Assembly (NCBI RefSeq): GCF_000710775.1
Contig: NZ_JOJP01000001.1
Coordinates: 3,324,080-3,388,079, forward strand
Direction: 5' to 3'
DNA: 64,000 nucleotides
Origin: Endozoicomonas elysicola
GTDB lineage: Bacteria; Pseudomonadota; Gammaproteobacteria; Pseudomonadales; Endozoicomonadaceae
Below are positions 32,449 through 41,432 of the stretch, piece by piece. Positions within the stretch are counted from its first letter, which is position 1. Each line of letters starts with the position of its first letter. The translations under genes were made by a program, and so were the position numbers. The notes under the pieces are model-generated. The model searched no databases, was not told the DNA's origin, and saw only the letters and a list, made by a program, of their open reading frames with translations.

Positions 32449-35310
32449 CTATCGACTGAGAGGCAGGTCATTCAAACAGTTAATACTGTTACATTCAGTA
32501 CGTTTAGCTTCACTTTTATACGCTTTTTTATGTGGGCCACCAAAAGAGCGGATAACCAGCTTTCCTCTGTTTTCCATAAGCCTTTTCAGTGCAGACTCCA
32601 TATCAGCTGGTTTCAGCTTACGAATTTCATCTGCAATTTTAAGGCGATTATCAAAATCAAGCTCGTCACTGGCAATCCCCTGCCAGAAGCGGGCATTACG
32701 CTCATCCATATTGTCGTCTTTCTTGAGAAGATCGCCTATCAACCCCTGTCGGTACTGCTCAAGCTCCTGATCGGTCAGCTGACCCAAAGCATTCACCTGA
32801 TCACTCAGAAACTGATCAACACGAGCCTCTATACCGATCGGGTCCAATTTCGGTGACTGAACGACAAAAATTACGCCAGGGTGTTTTTCAAAGGGGCGAG
32901 GGCCAGCAAATACCACATACCCTAACTGCTGTTCAGTACGCAGGCTGTTAAAGAAGGGGTTGGCTAACAAGCGCCCTAACAGCGCATACCGCGCACGCTC
33001 AAGGTTATTGGTCTCAGGTAGCTGGTAATAGCTGATCAGCATTGAATCATCATGTTCAACATCCATATTAAGCACACGATCCATTTCACCCAACAAGTGA
33101 AAAGGCAGATCGAATCGGTCTCGGCGATTATGGTCATTCAGCAATACTGACTCGACCATTGCTGCCAGTTTCAGCACTTCAGACTTGCTGTGGTTGCCAT
33201 ATACCAGCATTTCTACATGAATCTGGCTATAGAAATTGCGGGCATAATTCAGCAAATCATGATATGTCACCTTCTCTGCAGCTTTAAGCAATACTTCATC
33301 CTCAGGGTACGAAGGATAAGTCGCCTGATTTAACGCATCCATTCCTAACCGATAAGGCGCATGGAACTTCTTGTTTTTCAGACCTCGAATGAGTACCGCT
33401 TTTTCCTGCTCAAAAGCGCTCTTCTCTGGCTTAAAGGTTTCAACCGCTTTGAGAATATCTTCCAGGAGAACAGCCTGCTTATCCTGATATCCAGCAAGGC
33501 TGATCAAAAGTCCACGCCGACCTGCTGTAATGCTGTAATTAAGGCCCGCTTCCTTGGCGGGGTAACCATACTCATTGAGACTTCTTGATAACAATGATTT
33601 GTAGAGCTGGATCAGTACATTGTCGTCTGGCGTTGCTGAAGCCGCAGGTGTCGAAATCATAGCCCGCACATTACCTCGGGGCATATTAAAGCTGGTATCG
33701 GTCAGGCCCCATACCCGCAAACCTGGCTTCTCCATAATAACCGAAGGCTCAGTTGCTTTACTGCTTTCCTGAAGCTTCAGGTTGCTGGCAATAAATGGAT
33801 TCGGCTCTGGAATCGTCAAAAACTCGCGGGCCACAGGTGTCTTAAGCCTTTTCACCAGCTCATCAGATAACCCCTGCACGCTGTACTTGGTTTCAAAGTA
33901 AGGCTCAACCCTGTTGGTCGGCAAGTTCTGGGCAATAACGACCTGACGAAGGTTTTCAACCGTCATCCTGTTTAAATAACCGATAATCAGCTCAGGATCA
34001 TAAGCTTCATAGAGGTAGTTAGCCTCCAAAAGGTGTTCCGCTGGCAGATAGTGCATTCTCGCAGCCAACCCGGAAGCAGTCTGTTGCGGATTCCGGTCCT
34101 CCTGATAACGAAAGCCCAGGTCAGCTATTTGCTTGCTCTCCTGATACAACCAGGGTTGCAGCCCCTTTCTTCGAATGAGTTCAAGATAATCAAAAACAGT
34201 CGCTGTAATTTCATCGACCTGAGTCAGCCCTTCAGGCGTTAACTCCATTCTAACCGTGAATTCACTGTACTCATTGGGAAGGTCACTGCTATAAGCTGCC
34301 AGAGAGTCGATCAGGCCACGATCCTTCAACAAACTGTGTAAACTGCCTTTTCCTTCATAGCCAATAATTCTGGCAAGATAACCCAGTGGCTTTATGTGAT
34401 AAAACGGCTGAGCACTGGGCATTGGGAAGCTTAACGATAAAACCCGGGTATCCTTTAATGGCACGATGTTAATTCGAGCCTGTAATTCATCCCTGGTATA
34501 CGGTTGTTTGCCTATTGTTAAATCAGGCTTGGCCCCTGATGGAACCCCGGCAAATGATGTTTTTACCCATTTTTCCAGGGTATCAAGGTTTTCTCTGCCA
34601 TAGACAACAACCCCCATATTGGGAGCAACGTAATATTGGTCGTGGAAATCTTTGAGGGATTGCCAGAGCTTGCCGTCCTTGTCATTCAATGTATCCAGAC
34701 TGCCAATATTGAACCGACTTTTAGGGTGATCCGGGTTAGACGTTGCATTCAGAGCCATAAACAGGCGCCAGCCGTCTTCTCTGGCATGCAGGCGATACTC
34801 TGAATCTACCGCATTCTTTTCACGCTCAACGTAATTTGGATCCAGCTTCGGAGCAATAAAGAACTGGGCAAGCCGATCCAGTGCCGGCTGCAGCTGATCG
34901 CTGTTAATGTCAAAATAGTAATTGGTTCTCACGTCTGCCGTATAGGCGTTACTACTGCCGCCATTAGCACGGATAAATTCAGAATAGCTGTCGACATCCG
35001 GGTACTTTTCTGTCCCCATAAACAACATATGTTCAAGAAAGTGTGCAAGCCCAAGTCGGTCGTCGGGATCCTGATAACTGCCAACGTTAACATCGACTGC
35101 GGCTGCAGACTTATCAGTATCCGGGTCTGAAATAAGGAGAACCTTAAGTCCATTTTCTAAAGTGACATAGCGGTAATCTCGATCATCAGCAGGACTTTTT
35201 ATCACTTCTTCCGGGGTCACAAGGGCTTCTCTCTCCGTCGTCATTGAACAACCTGCTATTGAAACCATGGTTAATACTCCAGCAACCATTGACACCAGTT
35301 TTTTATACAT
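32449..35310 (-). CDS. Pitrilysin (M16) family zinc metallopeptidase, lipoprotein
   Basis: A 953-residue protein. An N-terminal signal sequence with lipobox SIAGC (lipid Cys21) precedes an M16 peptidase like E. coli protease III. The inverted zinc motif HFLEH (His90, Glu93, His94) lies in GLAHFLEHMLFMGTEKYP, with RANGGSSNAYT beyond it. Three further M16 domains follow, including the R/Y-type segment SYYQLPETNNLERARY near 750. It degrades small polypeptides, probably in the periplasm. The lipid anchor is unusual, because E. coli PtrA is soluble. The ATG at 35310 starts the signal peptide. Confidence 0.88.
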   Translation of the reverse strand: MYKKLVSMVAGVLTMVSIAGCSMTTEREALVTPEEVIKSPADDRDYRYVTLENGLKVLLISDPDTDKSAAAVDVNVGSYQDPDDRLGLAHFLEHMLFMGTEKYPDVDSYSEFIRANGGSSNAYTADVRTNYYFDINSDQLQPALDRLAQFFIAPKLDPNYVEREKNAVDSEYRLHAREDGWRLFMALNATSNPDHPKSRFNIGSLDTLNDKDGKLWQSLKDFHDQYYVAPNMGVVVYGRENLDTLEKWVKTSFAGVPSGAKPDLTIGKQPYTRDELQARINIVPLKDTRVLSLSFPMPSAQPFYHIKPLGYLARIIGYEGKGSLHSLLKDRGLIDSLAAYSSDLPNEYSEFTVRMELTPEGLTQVDEITATVFDYLELIRRKGLQPWLYQESKQIADLGFRYQEDRNPQQTASGLAARMHYLPAEHLLEANYLYEAYDPELIIGYLNRMTVENLRQVVIAQNLPTNRVEPYFETKYSVQGLSDELVKRLKTPVAREFLTIPEPNPFIASNLKLQESSKATEPSVIMEKPGLRVWGLTDTSFNMPRGNVRAMISTPAASATPDDNVLIQLYKSLLSRSLNEYGYPAKEAGLNYSITAGRRGLLISLAGYQDKQAVLLEDILKAVETFKPEKSAFEQEKAVLIRGLKNKKFHAPYRLGMDALNQATYPSYPEDEVLLKAAEKVTYHDLLNYARNFYSQIHVEMLVYGNHSKSEVLKLAAMVESVLLNDHNRRDRFDLPFHLLGEMDRVLNMDVEHDDSMLISYYQLPETNNLERARYALLGRLLANPFFNSLRTEQQLGYVVFAGPRPFEKHPGVIFVVQSPKLDPIGIEARVDQFLSDQVNALGQLTDQELEQYRQGLIGDLLKKDDNMDERNARFWQGIASDELDFDNRLKIADEIRKLKPADMESALKRLMENRGKLVIRSFGGPHKKAYKSEAKRTECNSINCLNDLPLSR

Positions 35311-36058
35311 ATCAGCTTTCACTGTGCAAAACATCATACAATCTTTTGATTTATCCTATTTTATTCCGCTTGCTGGCATCCTGTTACGTAAAAAAGTCTT
35401 TCACAGGAATAAGCCACCATAAGAGCTAACTCTGATTGATTAAATCAAAGGCACCACCTCTGCACCCTGAATCAATATTAGAGGCTTGGCAAATTATCCG
35501 TTTCTGCATATTTCATATCACGAAATAAGCTCACTAAATGCCAGCATGGCTCATCTTCATGTGAACTACAACTGTAATACCATATTCTCGGCCCAATCCG
35601 CTTCAGCCGTGACCAAACTTAAACATTCTCTAAATTGATGACACAGCTAATTCATGTCATAAAAAACAGTGCATGAGTAGTAACTTTAACTTGCTTTACG
35701 CTCATTCAGCCTTAGATTGTGGCAAATCAGATGATGGTGCAAGTAAGCTTGGCAATGTATTCACAACTGGTACGCTGAGCCCGTTTTAACAACCTATACC
35801 CAGCCACAAAGGCGAAGGGCATTAGGGGGCATTCTCAATTAGCCATAAGAACAGTTGATCACACAAGCACTAAGGCAATACCCAAAGGGCATAAAGCCGA
35901 ACGGCGCAGGTAATGGGTTCCATGTTCAAGCTATTCAACGCGGCATGAGTGCTTGTATGATCAACCCGAAGGGCACCCCCTAGAGATTAAACTGGTTTTG
36001 AGGCCTCTTTTCATGAATAATCAGTCTCCCTTCCTAATACTTCATTCTCTTTGTTTTC
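35311..36058. other. Long gene-free interval
   Basis: About 750 bases between the peptidase start and gsk. It contains the inverted-repeat element at 35823-35983. The remainder is AT-rich with only short unsupported frames. No tRNA or recognisable ncRNA is seen. Confidence 0.5.
35823..35983. mobile_element. MITE-like inverted repeat element
   Basis: Eighteen-base arms GTTGATCACACAAGCACT (35854-35871) and AGTGCTTGTATGATCAAC (35948-35965), with one mismatch. Outside these, TAGGGGGC (left) and GCACCCCCTA (right) extend the symmetry. The left arm has extra sequence between the outer and inner repeats. The interior (AAAGGGCATAAAGCCGAACG) has no coding capacity. The boundaries are approximate. Confidence 0.55.
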
Positions 36059-37357
36059 ATGAAATTCCCCGGCCGTCGAAAGATTAAGCATTACTTCCCG
36101 GTCAATACCCACAATCGCTTTGATATGGAAAGCTCTGTGTTTGGCCAGGCCAACACCTATATCTGTGGTATTGATCAAAACCTGGTGGACATTACAGCCC
36201 GAGTCGACAACTCGGTTCTCAACGATTTCGGACTGGATAAAGGCGCCTCACAGTGGCTGGATAATGACCAGGCCAATCGTCTCTATCAGTTTCTCAAGCA
36301 ACACCAGCTCATTGAAGACCAGTTTGCCGGTGGCACAATTGGTAATACACTTCACAATTATTCCGTACTGGCGGATGACCGCTCTGTTCAGTTTGGCGTC
36401 ATGAGCCAGAATATTCAGGTTGGCGATTACGCTTACCGCTATCTTTGTAACACCAGTAGCAAAGTCGATCTCACTTGGCTTCAACCCGTGGATGGCCCCA
36501 TTGGCCGTTGTTTCGCTCTTATCACAGAAGATGGTGAACGCACTTTCGGGATCAGCCCAGGTTTCATGAACCAGCTCAGCCCAGAGTTTATTAATGAAAC
36601 CATTATTGCCGAGTCATCAGGCCTGATTCTTTGTGCTTATACACTGGCCGATCCCACCCTGCCAATCTACCACTCCATGGTAAAAGCAGCACAATTAGCC
36701 AAGAAGTATGAAGTACCGGTTATTTTGACCTTGGGGACACGCGGTCTGGTCAATGCCATTAAGCAACCACTGATCGAGTTTCTCAACGATTATGTAACCA
36801 TCGCTGCAATGAACGAAGAGGAAGCAGAAGCATTGACGGATGAGCAAGATCCGTTAAAGGCTTCTGAGTACATGCTGCAGTGGGTAGATATGGTGCTATT
36901 AACTGCGGGTGCTGAAGGCCTCTACTTAAGCGGTTATACAGAGAATTCAATGGCCCGGGAGACCGAAAACCCCATTCGCTCCGGAAGCATCAGTGATTTC
37001 AACCGTTATGAATTCAGTCGGCCACTGCTTCGCTCTCACTGCGATGAGCCACTGAAAATATACTCACACATCAGCCCTTATCTGGGAGGCCCCAAAAATA
37101 TTAAAAATACCAATGGTGCTGGTGATGGTGCATTGGCAGCACTTATTCATGATATGGCGGCTAATTACTATCATCGCCAAATGTTACCGACATCCAGCAA
37201 ACATAATAAGTCATGGGTTACATACTCCTCCCTAGCACAGGTATGTAAATACGCCAACCGTGTCAGCTTTGAGGTGTTAGCCCAAAGCTCTCCCCGCCTT
37301 TCACGGGCACTACCAGAGCGCGAAATGAGCCTGGAGGACAGTTACTGGGATCAATAA
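36059..37357 (+). CDS. gsk: Inosine/guanosine kinase
   Basis: A 432-residue PfkB-family kinase, aligning end to end with E. coli Gsk (434 residues). It begins MKFPGRRKIKHYFPVN; contains QFAGGTIGNTLHNYSVLADD and SYAYRYLCNTSS-like segments; the catalytic anion-hole motif is NTNGAGDGALAAL, and it ends EREMSLEDSYWDQ. It phosphorylates inosine and guanosine with ATP for purine salvage in the cytoplasm. The middle region around residue 290 differs little from the enterobacterial form. It is monocistronic, with a hairpin after the stop. Confidence 0.94.
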   Translation: MKFPGRRKIKHYFPVNTHNRFDMESSVFGQANTYICGIDQNLVDITARVDNSVLNDFGLDKGASQWLDNDQANRLYQFLKQHQLIEDQFAGGTIGNTLHNYSVLADDRSVQFGVMSQNIQVGDYAYRYLCNTSSKVDLTWLQPVDGPIGRCFALITEDGERTFGISPGFMNQLSPEFINETIIAESSGLILCAYTLADPTLPIYHSMVKAAQLAKKYEVPVILTLGTRGLVNAIKQPLIEFLNDYVTIAAMNEEEAEALTDEQDPLKASEYMLQWVDMVLLTAGAEGLYLSGYTENSMARETENPIRSGSISDFNRYEFSRPLLRSHCDEPLKIYSHISPYLGGPKNIKNTNGAGDGALAALIHDMAANYYHRQMLPTSSKHNKSWVTYSSLAQVCKYANRVSFEVLAQSSPRLSRALPEREMSLEDSYWDQ

Positions 37358-37420
37358 ACAACAATTTCCCTATATACTCATAAGGCTTGGAGTCGAAATC
37401 TCCGGTAAGTCTGAACAACT

Positions 37421-37447
37421 TTTAAGCTCTCGCCCCGGGAGCTTAAA
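37421..37447 (+). terminator. Hairpin after gsk
   Basis: TTTAAGCTC (37421-37429) pairs with GAGCTTAAA (37439-37447), extended by ACT/AGT outside. It has no clear T run. It lies 64 bases after the gsk stop. Confidence 0.45.
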
Positions 37448-37620
37448 ACTATCTATGACTGGACCTGACTGGCGAACAGTGAACGAGTGCTGTCAACGAC
37501 TTTAGTAACCCCAAAGACTCCGGGCATAGCAAAACCTCTTAAACTGACCTCGTTATTCTCCCCGGTTGTAAACAGTCAGCTGCTATAGTTGTTTGATCCA
37601 CATTTGCTAGAGAAGCTTCA

Positions 37621-38175
37621 ATGAAGGATCGTGTCGTCTTTTATGGTGCCAGTGTAACCAGCCGATCAAAGACTCAGGCACGGGAAATTATTGACCGTGC
37701 GATACATATCTGTGAGTTGCTCAGAAAGCATGGTTTTCAATGTCATACAGATGTTGTGCTGGATGATAAACTGCATAGCCGATCATCAGCGTCTATAACC
37801 AATATTCCTGAAAAGTTTCTTAAGCTCAGCACAGAAGAGCAGGTGAATAAACTGAAGTCATCTCGAGTATCTGAGCCTCAAGAACTTCATAAAGAAGTAG
37901 CCTGCTACTACTGGGGTCTGGACAGTTTAAGAAATGCCCATTTCTGCCTTTGGGATTTGACTTACCCATCAACCGGGGCGGGCTTTGAACTCGCAACCGC
38001 TCTGACCCTGGGCAAGAAGTGCTTCTGTTTCTCAGAAAACACACGGATTTCATCCACTGTCTGTGGCTACCCGCTTAACTCTCTGACAGTTGCCAACTAT
38101 GGAGAAAAGTTTGAAAAGAAACTTTTTGAGTTTCTTAAAAACAGCGACCGGAAGTACAACCCGGATATGACATAA
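37621..38175 (+). CDS. Nucleoside 2-deoxyribosyltransferase-like, DNPH1-type protein
   Basis: A 184-residue protein. The N-terminus VVFYGASVTSRSKTQAREI and the C-terminal active-site-like region LWDLTYPSTGAGFELATAL resemble the nucleoside 2-deoxyribosyltransferase family and, in particular, DNPH1/Rcl, which hydrolyses deoxynucleoside monophosphates. The Glu in GFELATAL is the expected nucleophile position. The insertion around residues 45-90 is longer than in typical members. By context it belongs with salvage genes (dNK, gsk), but the exact activity is inferred. Confidence 0.7.
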   Translation: MKDRVVFYGASVTSRSKTQAREIIDRAIHICELLRKHGFQCHTDVVLDDKLHSRSSASITNIPEKFLKLSTEEQVNKLKSSRVSEPQELHKEVACYYWGLDSLRNAHFCLWDLTYPSTGAGFELATALTLGKKCFCFSENTRISSTVCGYPLNSLTVANYGEKFEKKLFEFLKNSDRKYNPDMT

Positions 38176-38351
38176 ACGAGCAACTGTTCCCACTAGCCCC
38201 ATGCTGCTTGAAGAATGCTTCGGTAAATCCAGCATAGTAAACAACAATAAGCAGCATCACTCTCTTTATCACAACCTCAGATGCTTTTTATCATTCAAGG
38301 CGCTATGATTTCCGAAACATTAATCAAAACAATAAGAATACTGACGTATTC

Positions 38352-39155
38352 ATGAGTATCCTCCAGCGCATAAACCACGAAGCCATTGAAGGTATTCGTT
38401 GTGGCAGAAAAAACAATGTTAACACCTCCTTCATTGTCTACCGTTTTGGTGACACCGTGATTGATACCGCTCCTTCTAACCAGTGGCGTTATATAAAACC
38501 GTTTTTCCAGGAAAAAAGTATTCGCCAGATCCTGCTAACTCACCATCATGAAGATCACAGCGGCAACGCAGCAAATCTTGAAAAATTAACCGGAATAACC
38601 CCATTAGCAGAGGAAGGTACGCGCACCATCATGGAGAAAGGGTTTTCCATTCCATTAGTCCAGCGATACCTCTGGGGCAGCAGTCCAGCGATTAATCTAT
38701 TACCTCTCCCTGACACTATCGAGCTGGACGATGGCAGCCTGCTGGAGCCAGTTTTAACCCCCGGACATGCGGAAGATATGGTTTGTTATTACTCTTCGCA
38801 GCACGGTTTTATTTTCACAGCAGACCTGTATATTTCACGCACGATACGTTACATGCGTGACGATGAAAATCTCACGGTGCTGATCAAGAGTATAAGAAAG
38901 GTTCTGGCCAGAGATTTTGAAACGGTGCTGTGTCCTCATCGAGGTGTTGTTTTGCAGGGTAAACAGGCTCTACAGGAAAAGTTGAACAATCTGCTTGAAT
39001 TATGTGAGCGTACCCAGAACCTCCACCAGCAGGGGCAATCCATCAAGGAAATCACCCGCAACCTGCTGGGCAGTGAGGATGGCATCAGCTACCTGACAGG
39101 CTTTGGTTTTTCGAAGCGGAACCTGATTAGAGAGTCTTTGAAGGTAGCACTGTAA
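38352..39155 (+). CDS. MBL-fold metallo-hydrolase
   Basis: A 267-residue metallo-beta-lactamase-fold protein. The zinc motif is THHHEDHSGN (His64, His66, Asp68, His69). Further metal ligands are in LTPGHAEDMV and in FTADLYIS (Asp). The C-terminal part (about 200-267, helix and EITRNLLG) resembles the LACTB2-like group, in which a helical tail follows the core; some of those cut RNA, others hydrolyse thioesters. The substrate cannot be told. It is followed by pdxH after 53 bases. Confidence 0.88.
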   Translation: MSILQRINHEAIEGIRCGRKNNVNTSFIVYRFGDTVIDTAPSNQWRYIKPFFQEKSIRQILLTHHHEDHSGNAANLEKLTGITPLAEEGTRTIMEKGFSIPLVQRYLWGSSPAINLLPLPDTIELDDGSLLEPVLTPGHAEDMVCYYSSQHGFIFTADLYISRTIRYMRDDENLTVLIKSIRKVLARDFETVLCPHRGVVLQGKQALQEKLNNLLELCERTQNLHQQGQSIKEITRNLLGSEDGISYLTGFGFSKRNLIRESLKVAL

Positions 39156-39208
39156 ACAAGGGCCTGTCGCAGTTAAAATTATGCTTCATTCAGCCTTAAA
39201 GAGCCGTC

Positions 39209-39856
39209 ATGGACATCAGTCACCTAAGAGAAGAGTACACCCAAGCAGGCCTTAGTCGGGAAACCATGGAAAACAGCCCGTTTAAACAGTTTGAAATCTG
39301 GTTTAAACAGGCTCAGGAAGCTCAGCTGGCAGAACCCAACGCAATGAGTCTGGCCACGGTATCAGCTTCTGGCATGCCATCCCTGAGAACGGTACTTCTG
39401 AAGTATTTTGACGAGTCGGGCTTTGTTTTTTTCACCAATTACAACAGCAATAAAGCCAAAGATATTGCCAGTAACCCTCAGGTAGCCATCATGTTTCCAT
39501 GGGTTTCCCTTGAGCGACAGGTCATTATTCAGGGAAAAACAGAAAAAATCTCCACTTCAGAATCACTTCGCTATTTCACCAGTCGCCCGGCCACCAGCCA
39601 ATTGGGAGCATGGGTATCACAGCAAAGTTCCGTAATTACCGGGCGAAAAGTATTGGAGTTAAAACTTGAAGAGATGAAGCGTAAATTCAAGGAAGGAAAA
39701 ATTCCATTACCTGACTTCTGGGGAGGCTATCGCGTAGTACCGGAGAAAGTTGAGTTCTGGCAAGGTCGCCCAAGCCGGCTTCATGACCGTTTTCAATATT
39801 CACACCCGTCGGCTGATAATAACAACCAATGGCAAATAGACAGGCTCTCTCCTTGA
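39209..39856 (+). CDS. pdxH: Pyridoxamine 5'-phosphate oxidase
   Basis: A 215-residue flavoenzyme (E. coli PdxH 218 residues): MDISHLREEYTQAGL at the start, SLATVSASGMPSLRTVLLK and GFVFFTNYNSNKAKDI for FMN binding, and VEFWQGRPSRLHDRFQ for the phosphate and ring contacts near the end. It oxidises pyridoxine or pyridoxamine 5'-phosphate to pyridoxal phosphate. The C-terminus is standard WQIDRLSP. It may share a transcript with the Tus gene 34 bases downstream. Confidence 0.95.
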   Translation: MDISHLREEYTQAGLSRETMENSPFKQFEIWFKQAQEAQLAEPNAMSLATVSASGMPSLRTVLLKYFDESGFVFFTNYNSNKAKDIASNPQVAIMFPWVSLERQVIIQGKTEKISTSESLRYFTSRPATSQLGAWVSQQSSVITGRKVLELKLEEMKRKFKEGKIPLPDFWGGYRVVPEKVEFWQGRPSRLHDRFQYSHPSADNNNQWQIDRLSP

Positions 39857-39890
39857 AAAGCACCTTGAAAACCACCTTGAGAACTTTTTG

Positions 39891-40787
39891 ATGAGCAAGG
39901 AAACTGCTGCACGAATTGCTGTGAGGGATGCCCTAATTCAACTGGTGGAGCTTAATCGCTCATTTCGAGAATCGGTTGAAAGTGATCATGGCTTACCTAT
40001 CTGGATCATGGAAACCGACCCTGAGCCTGACAAGAGACGCTCACTGGCCGCCAGTGTTGCAACGCGGCTGACCTATATCGAAGAGCAGAATAAACAGGAA
40101 ACTGCACGTTCAACGGGACTTGTGGGTGTTTCTGAAAACACTTTACATCTGGGACAAGCGCTGAATCTTTGCCGTGACCAATTTAAAACAGCGATTTCCA
40201 ATTTCCGAAAATTGTTTGGCGATAGCATTGAAGCCATTGAGCAAGCATCAGATGACTTAAGAGATGGTTTATTAGGCGGCCTGCAAATTAAACATTTGCA
40301 TTTTGTGCAGTGTTACCGACAACTTAAACTCTTTGCAGAGCCTCCAAAGCGGGTTGGGTTCAGCTGGGCAGCCTGTCACAGCGGCACTGTCCGGCTGACA
40401 GCAGAAGAAGCAATAGGTCACTTCCGGAAGAAATACATAGCTTCAGTTGCCGTCAATGAAGACATTCGCCTTCTGGAAGCAATGCCATCAGAAGAAGTGG
40501 TGGTCATCAAACGAATACTCGCTCCGCACCTCAGAGCAAATATTACCTGGCCCGAAGAAATAAAGGCTCTCAGGCAAGCTGACCCGGAGCTTAAAAAGCA
40601 GTATCCAGCCCAGATTAACTCTCCCCTTCCCCTGTTTATTCAGCTGAAACCAGGAGAACCCTTACCTGAATTCAACCGGATTCGGCCTTATGACGCCTCG
40701 GCCAGACAGGAAAGGCTGCAGCGCAGTGATGCCCGTCTGGTCAAGATTAACGACAACCCCCACTCAAGGATTTACCGCTACGCTTAA
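39891..40787 (+). CDS. tus: DNA replication terminus site-binding protein (Tus family)
   Basis: A 298-residue protein similar in order to E. coli Tus (309 residues). The segment LKLFAEPPKRVGFSWAACH aligns with the Tus stretch ending RFGWANKH, which carries the residues that lock the unwound terminator base. The end (NSPLPLFIQLKPGEPLPEFN, IRPYDASARQERLQRSDARL) aligns with the last Tus strands. Tus binds Ter sites and blocks the replicative helicase from one side. The similarity is weak outside these parts. The ATG at 39891 follows GAGA by 8 bases. I could not identify a Ter site in the window. Confidence 0.75.
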   Translation: MSKETAARIAVRDALIQLVELNRSFRESVESDHGLPIWIMETDPEPDKRRSLAASVATRLTYIEEQNKQETARSTGLVGVSENTLHLGQALNLCRDQFKTAISNFRKLFGDSIEAIEQASDDLRDGLLGGLQIKHLHFVQCYRQLKLFAEPPKRVGFSWAACHSGTVRLTAEEAIGHFRKKYIASVAVNEDIRLLEAMPSEEVVVIKRILAPHLRANITWPEEIKALRQADPELKKQYPAQINSPLPLFIQLKPGEPLPEFNRIRPYDASARQERLQRSDARLVKINDNPHSRIYRYA

Positions 40788-40907
40788 GAAGCCCTCCAGA
40801 AGTCTGGCCGAGAATAGCGCCCGTAGTGAGGATGGCAGAAATTTTTAGACCAGTTTGCTGCCACCACTGCAGGGCAGTCTCTTTCTGGACAGGCTCCAGG
40901 AAGAGAC

Positions 40908-41150
40908 TCAGGAATCCTTTTCTGCCAGATAGGATTCCAAGTCTGTATAACCACCAACGTATTGCTGACCATGAAAAATCTGTGGAACTGTCTCTACGTC
41001 CTTTCCGACGGTCTTGGAAAGGTCAGCTTTACTGATACCTTCTTCATAGATATCAACGTATTTAAAAGGCAAACCTTTCATCTCCAGCAGCTGCTTGGCA
41101 CGAACACAAAATCCGCAGCCCGGACGACCAAATACGGTATACCTATCCAT
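40908..41150 (-). CDS. Glutaredoxin
   Basis: An 80-residue GrxA-type glutaredoxin with active site PGCGFC (Cys12 and Cys15), the cis-proline region TVPQIF and the GGYTDLESYL C-terminus. It reduces protein disulfides and mixed disulfides using glutathione in the cytoplasm. The gene is single and opposite to the Tus gene, with 120 bases between them. Resembles the GrxA subgroup more than GrxC by length and the GRPGCGFC stretch. Confidence 0.92.
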   Translation of the reverse strand: MDRYTVFGRPGCGFCVRAKQLLEMKGLPFKYVDIYEEGISKADLSKTVGKDVETVPQIFHGQQYVGGYTDLESYLAEKDS

Positions 41151-41230
41151 TATTTATGCTCCATCAGATTCATAAAAAACACATATCGGATGCCGTATTC
41201 TGTTGATCCAGGCAATCCAATCAATATGTA

Positions 41231-41385
41231 ATACCAATCGTGCTGTCTAACTCTCGTTATGAGCATTAAGATTTGAGCCTTAACGCAAGGCGGCGCGAGG
41301 AATCATAACCATAGCGACGATCAGCAACTCAGGATTATGGCTCAAATATTCAGCACAATAGAGAGCTAGGAAATTCGATTGATAT
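41231..41385. mobile_element. MITE-like element (155 bases)
   Basis: The left end ATACCAATCG (41231-41240) pairs with CGATTGATAT (41376-41385), and inner parts are also complementary (CTAACTCTC against GAGAGCTAG; ATTTGAGCC against GGCTCAAAT). The centre, GCAAGGCGGCGCGAGGAATC, is GC-rich. It fills most of the interval between grx and tmcA, with no coding capacity. It resembles small elements common in Oceanospirillales, judged from memory. Confidence 0.6.
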
Positions 41386-41432
41386 AACGCGCACTATAAC
41401 GCTAACTGGCCGACAAGTGCAGTCTGTTTTCA

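Noticed and set aside
39857..41160. Possible Ter sites around the Tus gene
   Set aside because: I looked for an E. coli-like core (GTATGTTGTAAC) near the gene and elsewhere; only chance partial matches such as one in the HNH gene were seen.
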